Shown: one piece after another, positions 48,583-59,439 of the stretch | How the letters are laid out: every line of letters begins with the position of its first letter | How positions within the stretch are numbered: the stretch's first letter is position 1 | Assembly: GCA_944989445.1 (NCBI GenBank) | Contig: CALYLW010001083.1 | Span: 299,106-363,105, forward strand | Source: Ampullaceana balthica | Taxonomy: Eukaryota; Mollusca; Gastropoda; Lymnaeidae | Reading direction: 5' to 3' | DNA: 64,000 nt | The notes under the pieces: generated by a model | The model's input: only the letters and a program-made list of their open reading frames with translations | The model's database searches: none | What the model was told of the DNA's origin: nothing | Program-made: the position numbers and the translations under genes

Positions 48583-50254
48583 CATCCATAAATGACGTCA
48601 CTCGATTTTGGCCGATTTTTGACCCCCTCCCTCCCCCTCGTCAAGCGTCGTCACAAAAAGTTAGACCCCCCCTCTAAAAAAATACGTCACAAAGCTTTGA
48701 CCCCCCCCCCTTTCCAAAAAAAAACAAACCTTATTTTCTATTTGAAAATAAGTATGTTTCAAATCACTTTTATTGTCCTTTAAGTATTTATTATTTATTT
48801 AGTGAAGATCTACATTGTAATATCGTAACCCGCGTGAAGCATTTTTTTCAAAATGTTTAACCGGCCTTCAAAAAACGAACTGTGTTAACATCCTTAGATG
48901 ATATTTTATTTGAATGAATACAAATTAAACATTGACTATTAATCATCACGGTTAACGTCTTTGTTTAGAAAAAAAATAATTAAAAAAAATATTTTTAAAA
49001 TGTATTTTTAAAAAAATCCCTCAATTGACTGACGGGCATCCCGTAAGAAAGAGTTCGGCGAACATAGGTAAATAAACTCATCTGGGGTCAAAAAGAAATT
49101 CTTGGGGGTAATGCAGACTCATTTGGGACACATAACATCCACTACAATCCACTACATATATTAAAATACGTCATGTGTACGTGTACGCTTGGAACATATG
49201 CCCATTATTTAACCGGTTCCTTCCAGAAAATGCATTTTTTAAAAATTTGACAACTATGTAGATTTCTTACCTACGTACTATAGGATGACACCTAAATCCA
49301 CCCTACTTTCATTTATATTGACACGAGTGACCATAATCTTAATCCACGTGACTTGACTGTATCAAGTATCCTTTCTGTGATATTTAAAATTAATGCCTTC
49401 AAAACTGAGCTAAGAAGAAAAGTTGTTTTGTGCTCATCTCGAATTGCAATGTCAAGAATTTGATGCATTAAAGTTAATGAATACTTGACAACTTTAAAAT
49501 GGGCTCATTTATCATTATATCTAGAATGGCCAGTGGTGTTTGACCAAATACCAACCGAACAATTATATCAAGCTTTAAACGTTTATAATTCTATCAAATA
49601 TATTCCACTCCCCCCTCTCCCCATTTTTTTTAAAAAGAAAAAGGATATTCCGTGACGTTTTGACTTAAAATATCTACACATAATCCTATTCTGATCATTT
49701 TTAGACACTTGTCATGCTTGTAAAACTCACCAATAGCATTTTGGGGGGGGGGCCTAACAACGATCCCCCATATCCCCGAGGCATGTGAGCAGGACCTAGA
49801 GTCTGGGGAAGGGGGGGGGGTAACGCACACATAAACTTGTATTATTTGGGATAACGGGCAAAAAAGTTCGCCGACGGAGCTGCGGTTACATCACAAATGC
49901 TTTGATGTCAACATCAAACGACACAGTGTAAAAATTTCATTCGTTTATCTTGTGAGTTCTCAAACTTAAGGATTATAATTAGATTTCATTTTCGTCTCTT
50001 GATAGCTTACGCCAACCAGCATCTGATGGCCTACCGACCGGCACATTGTGAAGCCCTGATTAAAAATTTTTTTTTGTTGTTAAATTTATTAAATAAATTG
50101 TAAGCCACCAAATATTTCAGTGGAAGTTTTATTTAAAGTTACCCTTTTGATGTGGCGTCACATTTCTTCAACCCCCCTCCCCCCTCGTCACGCATCGTCA
50201 CAAAAGTGTGACCCCCCTCCTCCTAGGAGCGTGACGTTATTTATGGACGGCCCC
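48583..50254. mobile_element. Long PIF/Harbinger-like element nested in M5
   Basis: The left end CATCCATAAATGACGTCACT and right end TATTTATGGACGGCCCC fit the family. The 1.67-kb interior is collinear with M4 (39464-41325) but lacks the 186-bp hAT MITE. Non-coding. Confidence 0.8.
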
Positions 50255-50591
50255 AAAGCCGTAATTCCTATTTGAAAATGAACATGTTTCAAATCTAATT
50301 TTTGTCATTTAAGTATGTTTTTATTGTAAGGCCGCACTCTAATATCGTAAAACGCGTTTTACATAACCGTCATTAAATAAAATGTCAGTAATCAAATATT
50401 TAAGTGGAAATTTTATTTAAAGTTGCGCGTTTTGACGTGACGTCAGATTTCTTAAACACACCCCCTCGTTACAAATATAATATTCCCCTCCCAGCTCCCA
50501 GGTGCGTGATGTCATTTATGAACGGCTCCTAAAAAGGGCATTAAATTGGAAACCATCCCGGGCGGCAAAAGTTCTAGCTACGCCACTGTTT

Positions 50592-50845
50592 TAGTTTACA
50601 TACATATTTTATGATATAATATGTTTTAAGAATTTAAATATTACTTATGTAAGTACCTATTTTATGTTATTGTACTGATGAAGGCATTGCATTAGCCGAA
50701 ACGTCTATTGTAGTTTTAGTTTAAAATAAAGATAAATTATTTTGTTTTCATTGCACAATTTGTTTGTGTATTTTGTATTTTATTAAAAGCTTTATCGCAG
50801 TCCCATTCTATATTCTATTTGAAGTGTCTGTAACGCTTGAAAATC
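50592..50845 (+). mobile_element. Penelope-like element 3' end, copy C, with hammerhead-like motif
   Basis: It contains CTGATGAAGGCATTGCATTA then GCCGAAACGTC, and downstream the 3' end block TCATTGCACAATTTGTTTGT that is also seen inverted at 57540-57590. It matches copies A and B in reverse. Confidence 0.7.
50660..50715 (+). ncRNA. Possible hammerhead ribozyme remnant of a Penelope-like element
   Basis: The conserved core halves CTGATGA (50675-50681) and GAAAC (50698-50702) flank a GGC/GCC stem, followed by GTC (50703-50705), the usual cleavage triplet. The bases before CTGATGA (TTATTGTA) can pair 7 of 8 with TATTGTAG after GTC. There is one extra A before the GGC stem and no stem-loop III, so it would at best act as a dimer or be dead. 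Confidence 0.35.
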
Positions 50846-51305
50846 CACCAAAGAAAACATTGATAAACTAGAACAAATTCAAAAAAGAACTGCCAGATTC
50901 ATTACTAGAGAATATACGAAACTGACAAGAATAACACCATTAGTTAAATCATTAAACCTTGAAACACTAGAGGATAGAAGAACCAAAAGCAAAGTAGTAA
51001 TCATACATAAAGCAATTAATTCTAATTTAGAAATACAACACAAAGATAACTTAATACAACCCTCAGATAGACATAAGGATAAAAACACCTTTCTTATTCC
51101 GTATGCAAGAACAAACATGTACAAGTTTTCCTTCTTCCCGTCCGGAATTCGGGCGTGGAATGGGTTGCCTGAAGAATCAAGGAAAACCAACACTTTATCA
51201 AAATTTAAATCTCTAATAAAAATGCAGGACTAAACACAAACCATAGATAAGCGTAGGTCGCAATAATCTTCTGTATAGAAGGAGCGTCTGTAAACAGATA
51301 AAATG
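50846..51305 (+). mobile_element. CR1/L2-like LINE, 3' end
   Basis: It is collinear with 58-526: STKENIDKLEQIQKR-type coding sequence, the same 3' UTR and a GATAA-type tail (GATAAAATGAGATAAGATAA). It is 5'-truncated where it abuts the Penelope-like 3' end. Confidence 0.85.
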
Positions 51306-52400
51306 AGATAAGATAACTCCTCCTGAACCATACCAGATAGAGGGTTTACTGGATTTCCTGGAAAAAACACGAAAAAATAGCCGCATTTTGTCAATTTCTT
51401 GCCAACCATAACAGCTATCAGGTTGAAACAAACGCCAAACGATAGCTAAAAATATTTAGAACAATGATGGAGAAGGAATTTTGGAAAAATCTCATTTCGT
51501 TCGACTCACGTATTTAGCAAGAAATTTTTTGATAGAAATTGTTTTGTTAACTTTCATAATTATTGATTTGAAATGACTTTTAATGTAATCTAGAATGACT
51601 CGGTTGCGCTGGGGCGCCATGGCGCACATTGTTTTTAGGGCGCCAAGGGCGCCCACTTTTTTCAAAAGCCCCAACTAACTTATCCTTGTTTGATAAATAC
51701 TTAATATTAAACTTACTGAAATGTACACAAAGTATTTTATAATAGGGAGTTGTAGGGAGCCTAAGGCGCTCACTGCATCTGTAGGGCGCCTACGGCGCAT
51801 ACTTTTTTTTGTCAAAAGCCCAAGTAACTTATCCTTGTTTGATAAATAAGAAATATTAAACTTGCTGAAATGTACACAAAGTATTTTATAATTATAAATT
51901 CTCAAATCCTATTTTTACATTGTTCCCTTTTCAAAAATTAAAATATAAGCTAAAACAATGAGGTCATATAATATTCTTTTTACAGTGCGTCTTTAATTTA
52001 TAATTATTTTGCACACATTTTTTGCGCGCCTCCGATACGCACACCTTGTATTAAGTATTAAAATATAAGCTAAAAATGACGTCATAGCGTTAAACATACA
52101 TCCAATGAGTGAGTGACTTGGGCTATTATATTATTTATAGTTAATGGGGTTTTCCCGCTATGTGAATGCTTATGTTAGATTGTTGCGTGGTGAGCATTAT
52201 ATGGACACATTATTGGCGTGATGTAGGGTGAGGGGATATGACGTCATTTTTCGTTTACTTTCAGAAGTACTGATTTGAAATGACTTTTAATAAAATCGAG
52301 AATGATTTCCCTTGCATAAAAAAATCGGAAATTCTTTTTGGGAAATTGCATTTAAATACTCATTCGAGTTTTTATTAATGTTTTTTTTCCCACCCAAAGG
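51306..52400. repeat. Dispersed non-coding repeats with GGCGCC blocks
   Basis: Two nearly identical segments (51665-51740 and 51815-51905) share AACTTATCCTTGTTTGATAA and GTACACAAAGTATTTTATAA. Inverted and diverged copies occur at 55490-55570 and 23170-23260. GC-rich palindromes such as GGGCGCCAAGGGCGCC separate them. No coding frame. Confidence 0.6.
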
Positions 52401-53600
52401 GTGATTACTTTCTTTACTGAACATCTAATAATGTCAAAATGTAAAGTCGTTTAGAACCGTACATGTATTAGATTTAAATAGGCATACACTTTTTTCCAAA
52501 AACAGAAGATTGCTAAAATATATCAAAATAACTGAGCCAAAATTTATCAGTACAAAAAGCATTAAATTATAAGTATTACCACTAGTATGAGTCTAAAATG
52601 GTAAGCATAAATCATAACCTTATAGCAGACAGAAGAAATAGCTGACACATCGACTAAACTTCAGATATAGTTTGATATCTCAATGATTTTTTTTCTTTGA
52701 AAAGGTTTACATACTTTTTTTTCGTTTTACCCCTATTAAGCTTTAGAGCTGATCTAGAACTAAATCTAAATTTCACTATAGATCAACATGTAGTTTAAGA
52801 TTTCATATGTTATCCTAAGGATAACTTACCTATTATTCTTTCGGCCTTTTTGGATTAGCTCTCTTTGTATAATTTATCGTGACGTTTATGCCACAATAAC
52901 AAAAAAGCATGATCATTGTGTCAAGGGACATAATTTTCTTTTTAAAGAATTTAATTTAATTTATCTAAAACTTGAAAAAATGTTAAATGCTATTTTTGGC
53001 TAATTGATGTCATACAAGAATTTTTGTCATTGGTAAAAAAAACCAACTATAAATAATAAATATGCGTTCAAATTCAATATATAGCACTTAAATATGTTCG
53101 TATTTAAAATGGCGGCAAACCATGTCTTTCAGATATTTATAAGATTTTTTAATCTCGTTAGAAATATAAACACACCGACGCAGAGGTTACTTATTTTGTG
53201 CTTTCAATATCATGAAGTGAAATTCACTTCATTCGTCAATCTAAATAGAAATTATTGGTCTCTTAATTATTATACAACCAACACAATATACATTTTACAA
53301 CTAATTGTTGTTCTGCTTAAATAGCCCTTACTTTATGTGTTTCGGTGATTGCTTCCATTTCCAATACATTTGTTAATGTTGAGCACATGATTCATGAGTA
53401 GCTAATTTTGTATTTTTTAATGCCAGTTAATAATTCAATTAGATGAGCAATTTGTTCATTCTTTTTGTTTATGCTACAAAACAAAAGATTTAAATCAAAA
53501 TAACTGATACTTGAAAAGGAGAATAATCCTTTTTAAATACGCAAACATTTTCCCCAGTAGTTAACTTACGCTAAAATAATTCTCAAGTTACACGTCTTAT
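52401..53600. repeat. Unclassified repeat, inverted copy of 56.2-58.3 kb
   Basis: 52830-52935 is the reverse complement of 58145-58250 (AGTTAGCTCTCTTTATATAA type). 53340-53420 is the reverse complement of 56328-56400 (AATCATGTGCTTAACATTAC type). 52410-52715 also has a direct relative at 54383-54700. No protein is recognised. Confidence 0.65.
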
Positions 53601-54100
53601 CTCTGTTTTGGTGTTTAGTGCTTGTCTAATTTGGAGAAGATAATGTCAACTAGATGCAACCCGCAGCATTGCATACGCCGCAGACTTGGTCATAAATAGT
53701 GCAAAGAAACGGACACAAACTACAGCACGAAGAAATCGGAACATCTCGAGTTAACTTCGGGGGTGGGGAGGGAAGGGGGGCTTGGAACCGCCGATGCATT
53801 GTTTGTCTCGAGACATACGCACTGTGGTTAGTAAACTGCCCCCCACCCTGCACCACCCTTGCTTGCCAACCATAAACTATTATGGGCGACCCTAGCAAGG
53901 GTCATTCATCATACTTATTTTGCACTCGTCTTGGGCTTGTTCTGGTGAATTATATATACAGATTGCTCACTCATAAATTGCATAACATTTTATTTTGTGA
54001 CTCCCGATTAATTAATTTCTAATGTTTAATATTTTGTTTGTTTCTGAAATACCTCTGACATGACTTAACATTTTGTTGACTCCCCTGACTCTCTAAAGGT
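53601..54100. other. Low-similarity spacer with a G-rich tract
   Basis: Contains GGGGGTGGGGAGGGAAGGGG at about 53760-53780. No recognisable element or protein. The frame at 53898-53650 has no known motif. Confidence 0.4.
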
Positions 54101-54104
54101 AACA

Positions 54105-54700
54105 TTCATGTTTAGTAAAACAATAATGGCAGATTTCAATTTGTAGCTATAAGAATTGTTTATTAATGGTAAAAAATAACATCTAATCAGCGTTATTGAT
54201 TTATATAAAAACTTCTAGTAATTATGATTTAAGATATTAAAATATTACTAATTTCAAAAGTTATTTTTTAAAGTTTTCATATCATGAATTTATTGAAGAC
54301 AGTTTTTTTTCACAGATTTTACTTAGCATACCAATAAATCTAAATTAACCTAGATTAATGTCACCCGAGGTATAATGGCTATCTTTACTGAACATCTCAT
54401 AATGCTAGTCTGTAAAGTCGAATATAACGTACATGTGTTAGGCTTTAAAGTGCATGCAACATTTCCAAAAATAAAGATTTCAGATTCCTTAAAAAATTTC
54501 AAAATATATGAGCCTAAATTTGTCAGTACAGGTGGCATAACTCTATAACTATTACCGCCAGTCCGAGTCTGAGTCTAAATCAGCCCAGCACTATATTATC
54601 CTTACAATAGCCAGAAGTAGGTGTTGATAGATCACTTTAGCTTAAGATTTGGTTTGATGTCTCAAGGAATTTCTTTTCTTTGTAAAGGTTTACATTCTTT
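54105..54700. repeat. Diverged direct relative of 52.4-52.7 kb and of 63.8 kb
   Basis: 54383-54700 aligns with 52410-52715. 54120-54230 (GAATTGTTTATTAATGGTAA and AGTAATTATGATTTAAGAT) aligns with 63835-63930. Non-coding. Confidence 0.6.
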
Positions 54701-54958
54701 AGTGACAAATAATTACTGCGATTTGATACTAAATTTAAACTAATTAATTTTATAAAAGCAATATTCATCAAAAAGAAAAGAAAAGTAACTGTATTTTAAC
54801 TTGAGACACTATGTACTGCAACATATATATTAATAAAATAAATGATATATATTATATGGGTTTAAAGTTTCAGAAAAAATTTAAGTTCGGATATTAGTGT
54901 TTTAATGTTGTGATTTGAGTGTAGATTTAACAAACCTGCATTTTGGGCATTATTACGG

Positions 54959-55252
54959 ATGTGTAATCAGAGACAATTAAATGACTTTATTATGTGTAAT
55001 TAGAGACAATACATGACTGATGTGTAATCAGATACAATTACATGACTGATGTGTAATCAGAGACAATTACATGGCTGATGTGTAATCAGAGACAATTACA
55101 TGACTGATGTGTAATCAGAGACAATTACATGGCTGTATGTGTAATCAGAGACAATTACATGGCTGATGTGTAATCAGAGACAATTACATGGCTGATCTGT
55201 AATCAGAGACAATTACATGGCTGATCTGTAATCAGAGACAATTACATGACTT
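54959..55252 (+). repeat. 29-bp minisatellite, about 10 copies
   Basis: The unit is TGTGTAATCAGAGACAATTA plus CATGACTGA, with the variant GGCTGATC. It is intergenic. Confidence 0.97.
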
Positions 55253-56200
55253 TTTGATGCAGAATGAGAAGGACTGTTCACAGAAAGTATTAGTTATTCT
55301 ATTAGAGAAAGAAAATAAACAATATAAAAGCCCAAGTCACTTACTCCGTAACGCTGAGAGACATAGTACAATAGTCCATAGCAGTTAAAAAGCGTGTGGT
55401 ATTTCTCGCTGTAAAATATTATATGACGTCATTGTTTGAGCTTATATTTTAATTTTGGAAAAGGGAATGATGTAAAAAGAGGATTTGAGGATTTATAATA
55501 ATAAAATACTTTGTGTAAATTACAGGAATATTTCGTATTTATCAAACAAGGATAAGTTACTTGGGCTTTTGTAAAAAGTGGGCGCTGTAGGCGCCCTACA
55601 ACCCCTAGTATCTACATAAGATTGTAACTTTCGAGAGGGTTAAAACACTAACACGAGGAAACAGAGATAGGAATTACAGCGTCACATTAAATACATCAAG
55701 GGTCGGCGAACTTTTTTGCCCATTATCCCAATTATAAAATTGTATGTTGACATTACCCGAGAAGACTCAACGTCCTGCCCACACGACTTGGACGTTTGGG
55801 GGAGGGTCGTAAAAGTAGACTCTATAATGAATCTACATTCGTCTGATAAGAATGCCACTGCGCTTAAAAGCCAAGGGGACGAAGGAGTATAAGAACATGA
55901 CGCTGATGTGTAGGTACCTCTAACTTATTCAAGTTTGACAGCAGTTCATCTGCTAGAGGCGAACGTTGCTTCATCCGTTCATTTCATTACATGGACGTAA
56001 TTGATATAAATAAATTTCCCGTACGTAAAGCTGATAATTTGATATGACTATAAGTGCAGCGATATAAGAGAGAGAGAGAGAGAGAGAGTGTGTCCAATAT
56101 CTTAACATTAACTTCTCCAAATGAGACACGCACGTTACACCAATATAAAGATGAGACGCGTAACGTTAGATTGTTTTATTCATTACTGGGAAAAATGTTT
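55253..56200. other. Intergenic DNA with inverted GGCGCC repeat and hAT end
   Basis: 55326-55620 is an inverted relative of the 51.6-51.9 kb repeat (AACAAGGATAAGTTACTTGG). A CAAGGGTCGGCGAACTTTTT end at 55697 resembles the hAT MITE at 57148. A (GA)n tract lies at 56068-56090. No gene is seen. Confidence 0.5.
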
Positions 56201-57147
56201 GTGTAATTAAAAAGGCTTATTCTCCATTTAAAGCATTATTATATTGATAACAAACTTTTGTTTTGTAACATAAACAAAAAGAATGAAGAAAGTGCTCATC
56301 TAATAGAATTATTAACTGGCTTTAAAAATACAAAATTAGCAATTCATAAATCATGTGCTTAACATTACCAAATTTACTGCAAATGGAAGCAATCATTAAC
56401 GGGATACAAAAGAATAGAATATTTAAAAAGAAGAACAATTTGGTGTTTAAAATATAAAATAAAAACGAATGAAAAGATATTAAAGTTCGTTATTCGTAGA
56501 TAGTATTTCCTGGTAGTCACATTTATAAACGTCATGTCTATGAAGGAAAATGAATATAATTGGTGTTATGTTGTTAATATGTAATTTCTAGACCAAATAA
56601 CCCTATTTCAGTGGCGTAGCTAGACCTTTTGCCGCCCGGGGCGGTCTCCAATTTGCCGCCCTTTCTAAGTAGATAGTGTCATGTTTTTTTTATAAATTAA
56701 TAAACATAAATAAATAATTGTAATTGAAACAAAGTAAAGATGGCGAACATTTCTACCATTTAATGCCATATTTATGTTAGCGGCAATAAAGGAGGCCAAA
56801 TGAGATGTTATACCTATAAATACATATTTTTTAAAAATACAAGATACTTTTTTTTTAAAGGTTACAAGTAAGTTACTGAGGTTGCAGGCCAAATGAGACA
56901 AACGTATTCCAAATTTACACCAAAAAATTAAATTACCAATTAGTACGCTTTTATTTTGTATTTATAAATAAATGATTTAAATTTATTTTTACAAACAAAT
57001 TGTGTACATTAGTATGTAAACATATTATTTATACATTTATTTTCCTAACTTTCATAGTAGAAAAATCGTGTATTATGCTATCAAAATTTAAATACTTTTT
57101 TATATTTTGTTCTATAGACAATATACCAGGAATTTGTAGTCTTAAAT

Positions 57148-57426
57148 CAAGGATCGGGAAACTTTTTGTCTGAGAGAGCCATACATTATTTTTAAAACTA
57201 AAAATTCAAGTAAATGTGTGCATTTTGTGTAATTTCAACACTAAAACTACCATAATTATGTCTCTTAATTCTTTTTAATATCATTGTTATGCTGTTTATT
57301 GTTTATGCAATTCAAAGGAATCTGAATAAAAGTTTTTTTAAGAATAGTCGAACATTTGTCTGAGAGCCAGATGCAGCCATCAATAGAGCCACATCTGGCT
57401 CGCGAGCCATGGTTTCCTAACCCCTG
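57148..57426. mobile_element. 279-bp hAT MITE
   Basis: The ends are CAAGGATCGGGAAACTTTTT and the inverse of CAGGGGTTAGGAAACCATGG. It has an exact 8-bp duplication TCTTAAAT at 57140-57147 and 57427-57434. The interior carries AGAGCCACATCTGGCTCGCG, typical of this MITE type. Confidence 0.95.
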
Positions 57427-57597
57427 TCTTAAATCATGCACTCATTGTGGAACGAAGGTAATTTTTTTTATCAACTTCAGTTTGGAGAAGCTCCTTTCAC
57501 AACCAGCGACACTGATAACAATAATTGTTATAAAAATTCTTAGAATACAAAATACACAAACAAATTGTGCAATGAAAACAATATATTTAAGCTTTAT

Positions 57598-57855
57598 TTA
57601 TAAACTAATGCGACAAGCGGGCCTTTTCCTCCATTTTTCCAACGCAATGCCTCTTTTTGTAGTATAGGTACAGCCACAAACCTGGATCATTTTTCTTTCA
57701 TTATGGAACTGTTCTTTATCAATGTCAATAAAATCATTTATTTGACATTCAATTTCTTCACTTAGTAGGTTACATGGGATTATACACGAATATTTTCTTA
57801 CATAGACATGAAACTGATCAAAGAGTTCTTTTAATTCCTTTATAATTCGATCCAT
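57598..57855 (-). pseudogene. hAT transposase C-terminal fragment (ZMYM1-like)
   Basis: The minus frame reads MDRIIKELKELFDQFHVYVR, then YSCIIPCNLLSEEIECQIND and FIDIDKEQFHNERKMIQ. It is homologous to 46742-46984 on plus. It is cut off by inserted Penelope-like 3' sequence at about 57525-57600. Confidence 0.6.
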
Positions 57856-58260
57856 GGATTAAAACATTTCTCGTTGTACTAATGTTCTAAAGATAGGACC
57901 ACCCTTATTTAGATTAACGAATAAAGTGAGGTGTCACTTCATGATTCAAAATTTTCGTGAACAAAGATGGAAGACTTCGGCGGCTGTGTTGATTTCCACG
58001 AAATATTTATAAATATCTAAAAGACATAGTTTTCAGCTATTTTAAAAACAAAAGTTAATATCTTGTATTAAATAAATAAATCTACAATAGCATTTATTAT
58101 TTATTAAAGTTTTATTTAGGGGGGGGGGTTAGTTCTTTAATAAAAGAGAGTTATTTCCCTTGACACAATTATCATACATATTTGTAATTGTGGCATGGCC
58201 GTCACGATAAATTATATAAAGAGAGCTAACTCACAAAGGCCGAAAATAATAACTGGTTGG

Positions 58261-59160
58261 TTTTCCTTAGTCAGAGGCGTCACTAGGGGTTGCGGAGGGG
58301 TGCGGACCATGCCGGGTGACACCAGCATCGGGGTTGATACCAAAATTAAAAATTTTGCTGCTTGCGACTTTATGTCACAAAAATGTGTGACTAATATGTT
58401 CACCTAGAAAAAAATGACGAAATACGATAAAATACGTTTCAAGCGAAAACGCTTAATAAGACGCGTCTGTTATTACAAAATATGAATACTGTCCCGAAAA
58501 TCTACATTGTACTTTGTATTTTCAATTCATTTCTGACAACGAAAACAAAAACACTTCACACAAACAAAAGGAAAAAAGCTGCGCCAGCAAGAATCAAGAG
58601 GGCTTGACAGGAAAGAGTGGTGGTCTCTAAAGTGTTTCATATGAAAGGAAGCCGACTTGGCTTTGAAATACCGACACCATTTAGTAAACCGTGAGTCAAG
58701 ACATTCTCCCCCCTCCTACATTTTCCTCCTTTCATAGTGGGATGTGGGAAATACGATTTTTCTTTTAAACATTATTTTTTGAAAGAAAATGAGTCTTACA
58801 TTTCTTTAAATTTCCATAAATTTTTTTAAAATTAAAAGCGTGCACACATAAATATCTATATTATAAAATGTGCTAAAATATACGTATTCTTGTTGAGTAT
58901 ATGTACTTTTCTGTAATATCATTTTAAACGAAATTCTTTTCACATGAAAACATATTTTAATCGCGTCAATGTCTTGTTAAACAACTTTCATTGACATATT
59001 GCTTGGTTCCCCCGGGGCATTTGATTGCCTCATGTCTGAAATTGACAGGGTACAGTAATTTTAGCTTTAACAACAGGAATGGCTGTCAAATTTGAAGTAT
59101 AAATTAAGGTTCCAGCAGATCAGTGTCAAGTTCTCATACCACGTACACCTCTTGGTATTT
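58261..59160. other. Intergenic, one solitary transposon end
   Basis: CAGAGGCGTCACTAGGGGTT at 58273 looks like a hAT left end without a visible partner. The remaining sequence is AT-rich without a recognisable gene. Confidence 0.4.
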
Positions 59161-59439
59161 CATTGAGTCAGTGGCGTAGCAACGGGTTGGCATCGGGGCA
59201 GTTGTCAAGGGCACCAGCTCAAAAGGGCGCCACTAAATCTCTAAATTTATATTAAAATGTATATTGTTTTGTGCTGAAAACAACTTAGCTTTTCGTGGAC
59301 ACGAACAAGATGGAGGTATATTTTTGAATCTGACAAAATTTGTGTCAGTTTGATGTTGGTTTTAAAAATTCCCTTGAATCGCATATTAAAAATCACACTA
59401 GCTATTTGTCGCCAACAATACAGAATGAATTTATTAATT

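Larger units (their letters stand above)
48037..50529. mobile_element. Outer PIF/Harbinger-like MITE M5, split by two insertions
   Basis: The left end GTGGCCGTCCTTAAATGACG and right end ATGTCATTTATGAACGGCTC are mirrored. TAA flanks both sides (48034-48036 and 50530-50532). Its own sequence is 48037-48119, 48543-48582 and 50255-50529, which reads collinearly with M3. Confidence 0.8.
45663..50591 (+). mobile_element. hAT element of the CAGTGGCGTAGCTAG family with nested insertions
   Basis: The left end CAGTGGCGTAGCTAGGGGAG and the right end inverse CAGTGGCGTAGCTAGAACTT face each other. The right end matches the 3' end at 56611. It holds hAT coding sequence (46500-47125, plus) whose orientation fits that end. 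The flanks do not show an 8-bp duplication, so the two ends may come from different copies. PIF-like elements, a LINE and a Penelope-like fragment are inserted. Confidence 0.5.
56611..57903 (-). mobile_element. hAT element of the CAGTGGCGTAGCTAG family
   Basis: The left end CAGTGGCGTAGCTAGACCTT is preceded by CCCTATTT. After about 57903 the sequence resumes with CCTTATTT and the same flank as the empty site at 42050, so the 8-bp duplication is nearly intact. The right end is decayed. It carries transposase sequence on the minus strand. Confidence 0.7.
56201..58260. repeat. Unclassified repeat, plus copy, split by a hAT element
   Basis: Its own parts are 56201-56610 and about 57905-58260. They match the reverse complement of 52.8-53.6 kb and the uninterrupted stretch 41933-42240. 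No coding frame of its own. Confidence 0.6.

Noticed and set aside
53650..53898. Minus frame of 82 codons with several cysteines
   Set aside because: No homologous copy, start context or motif. It lies in a G-rich spacer and is probably chance.
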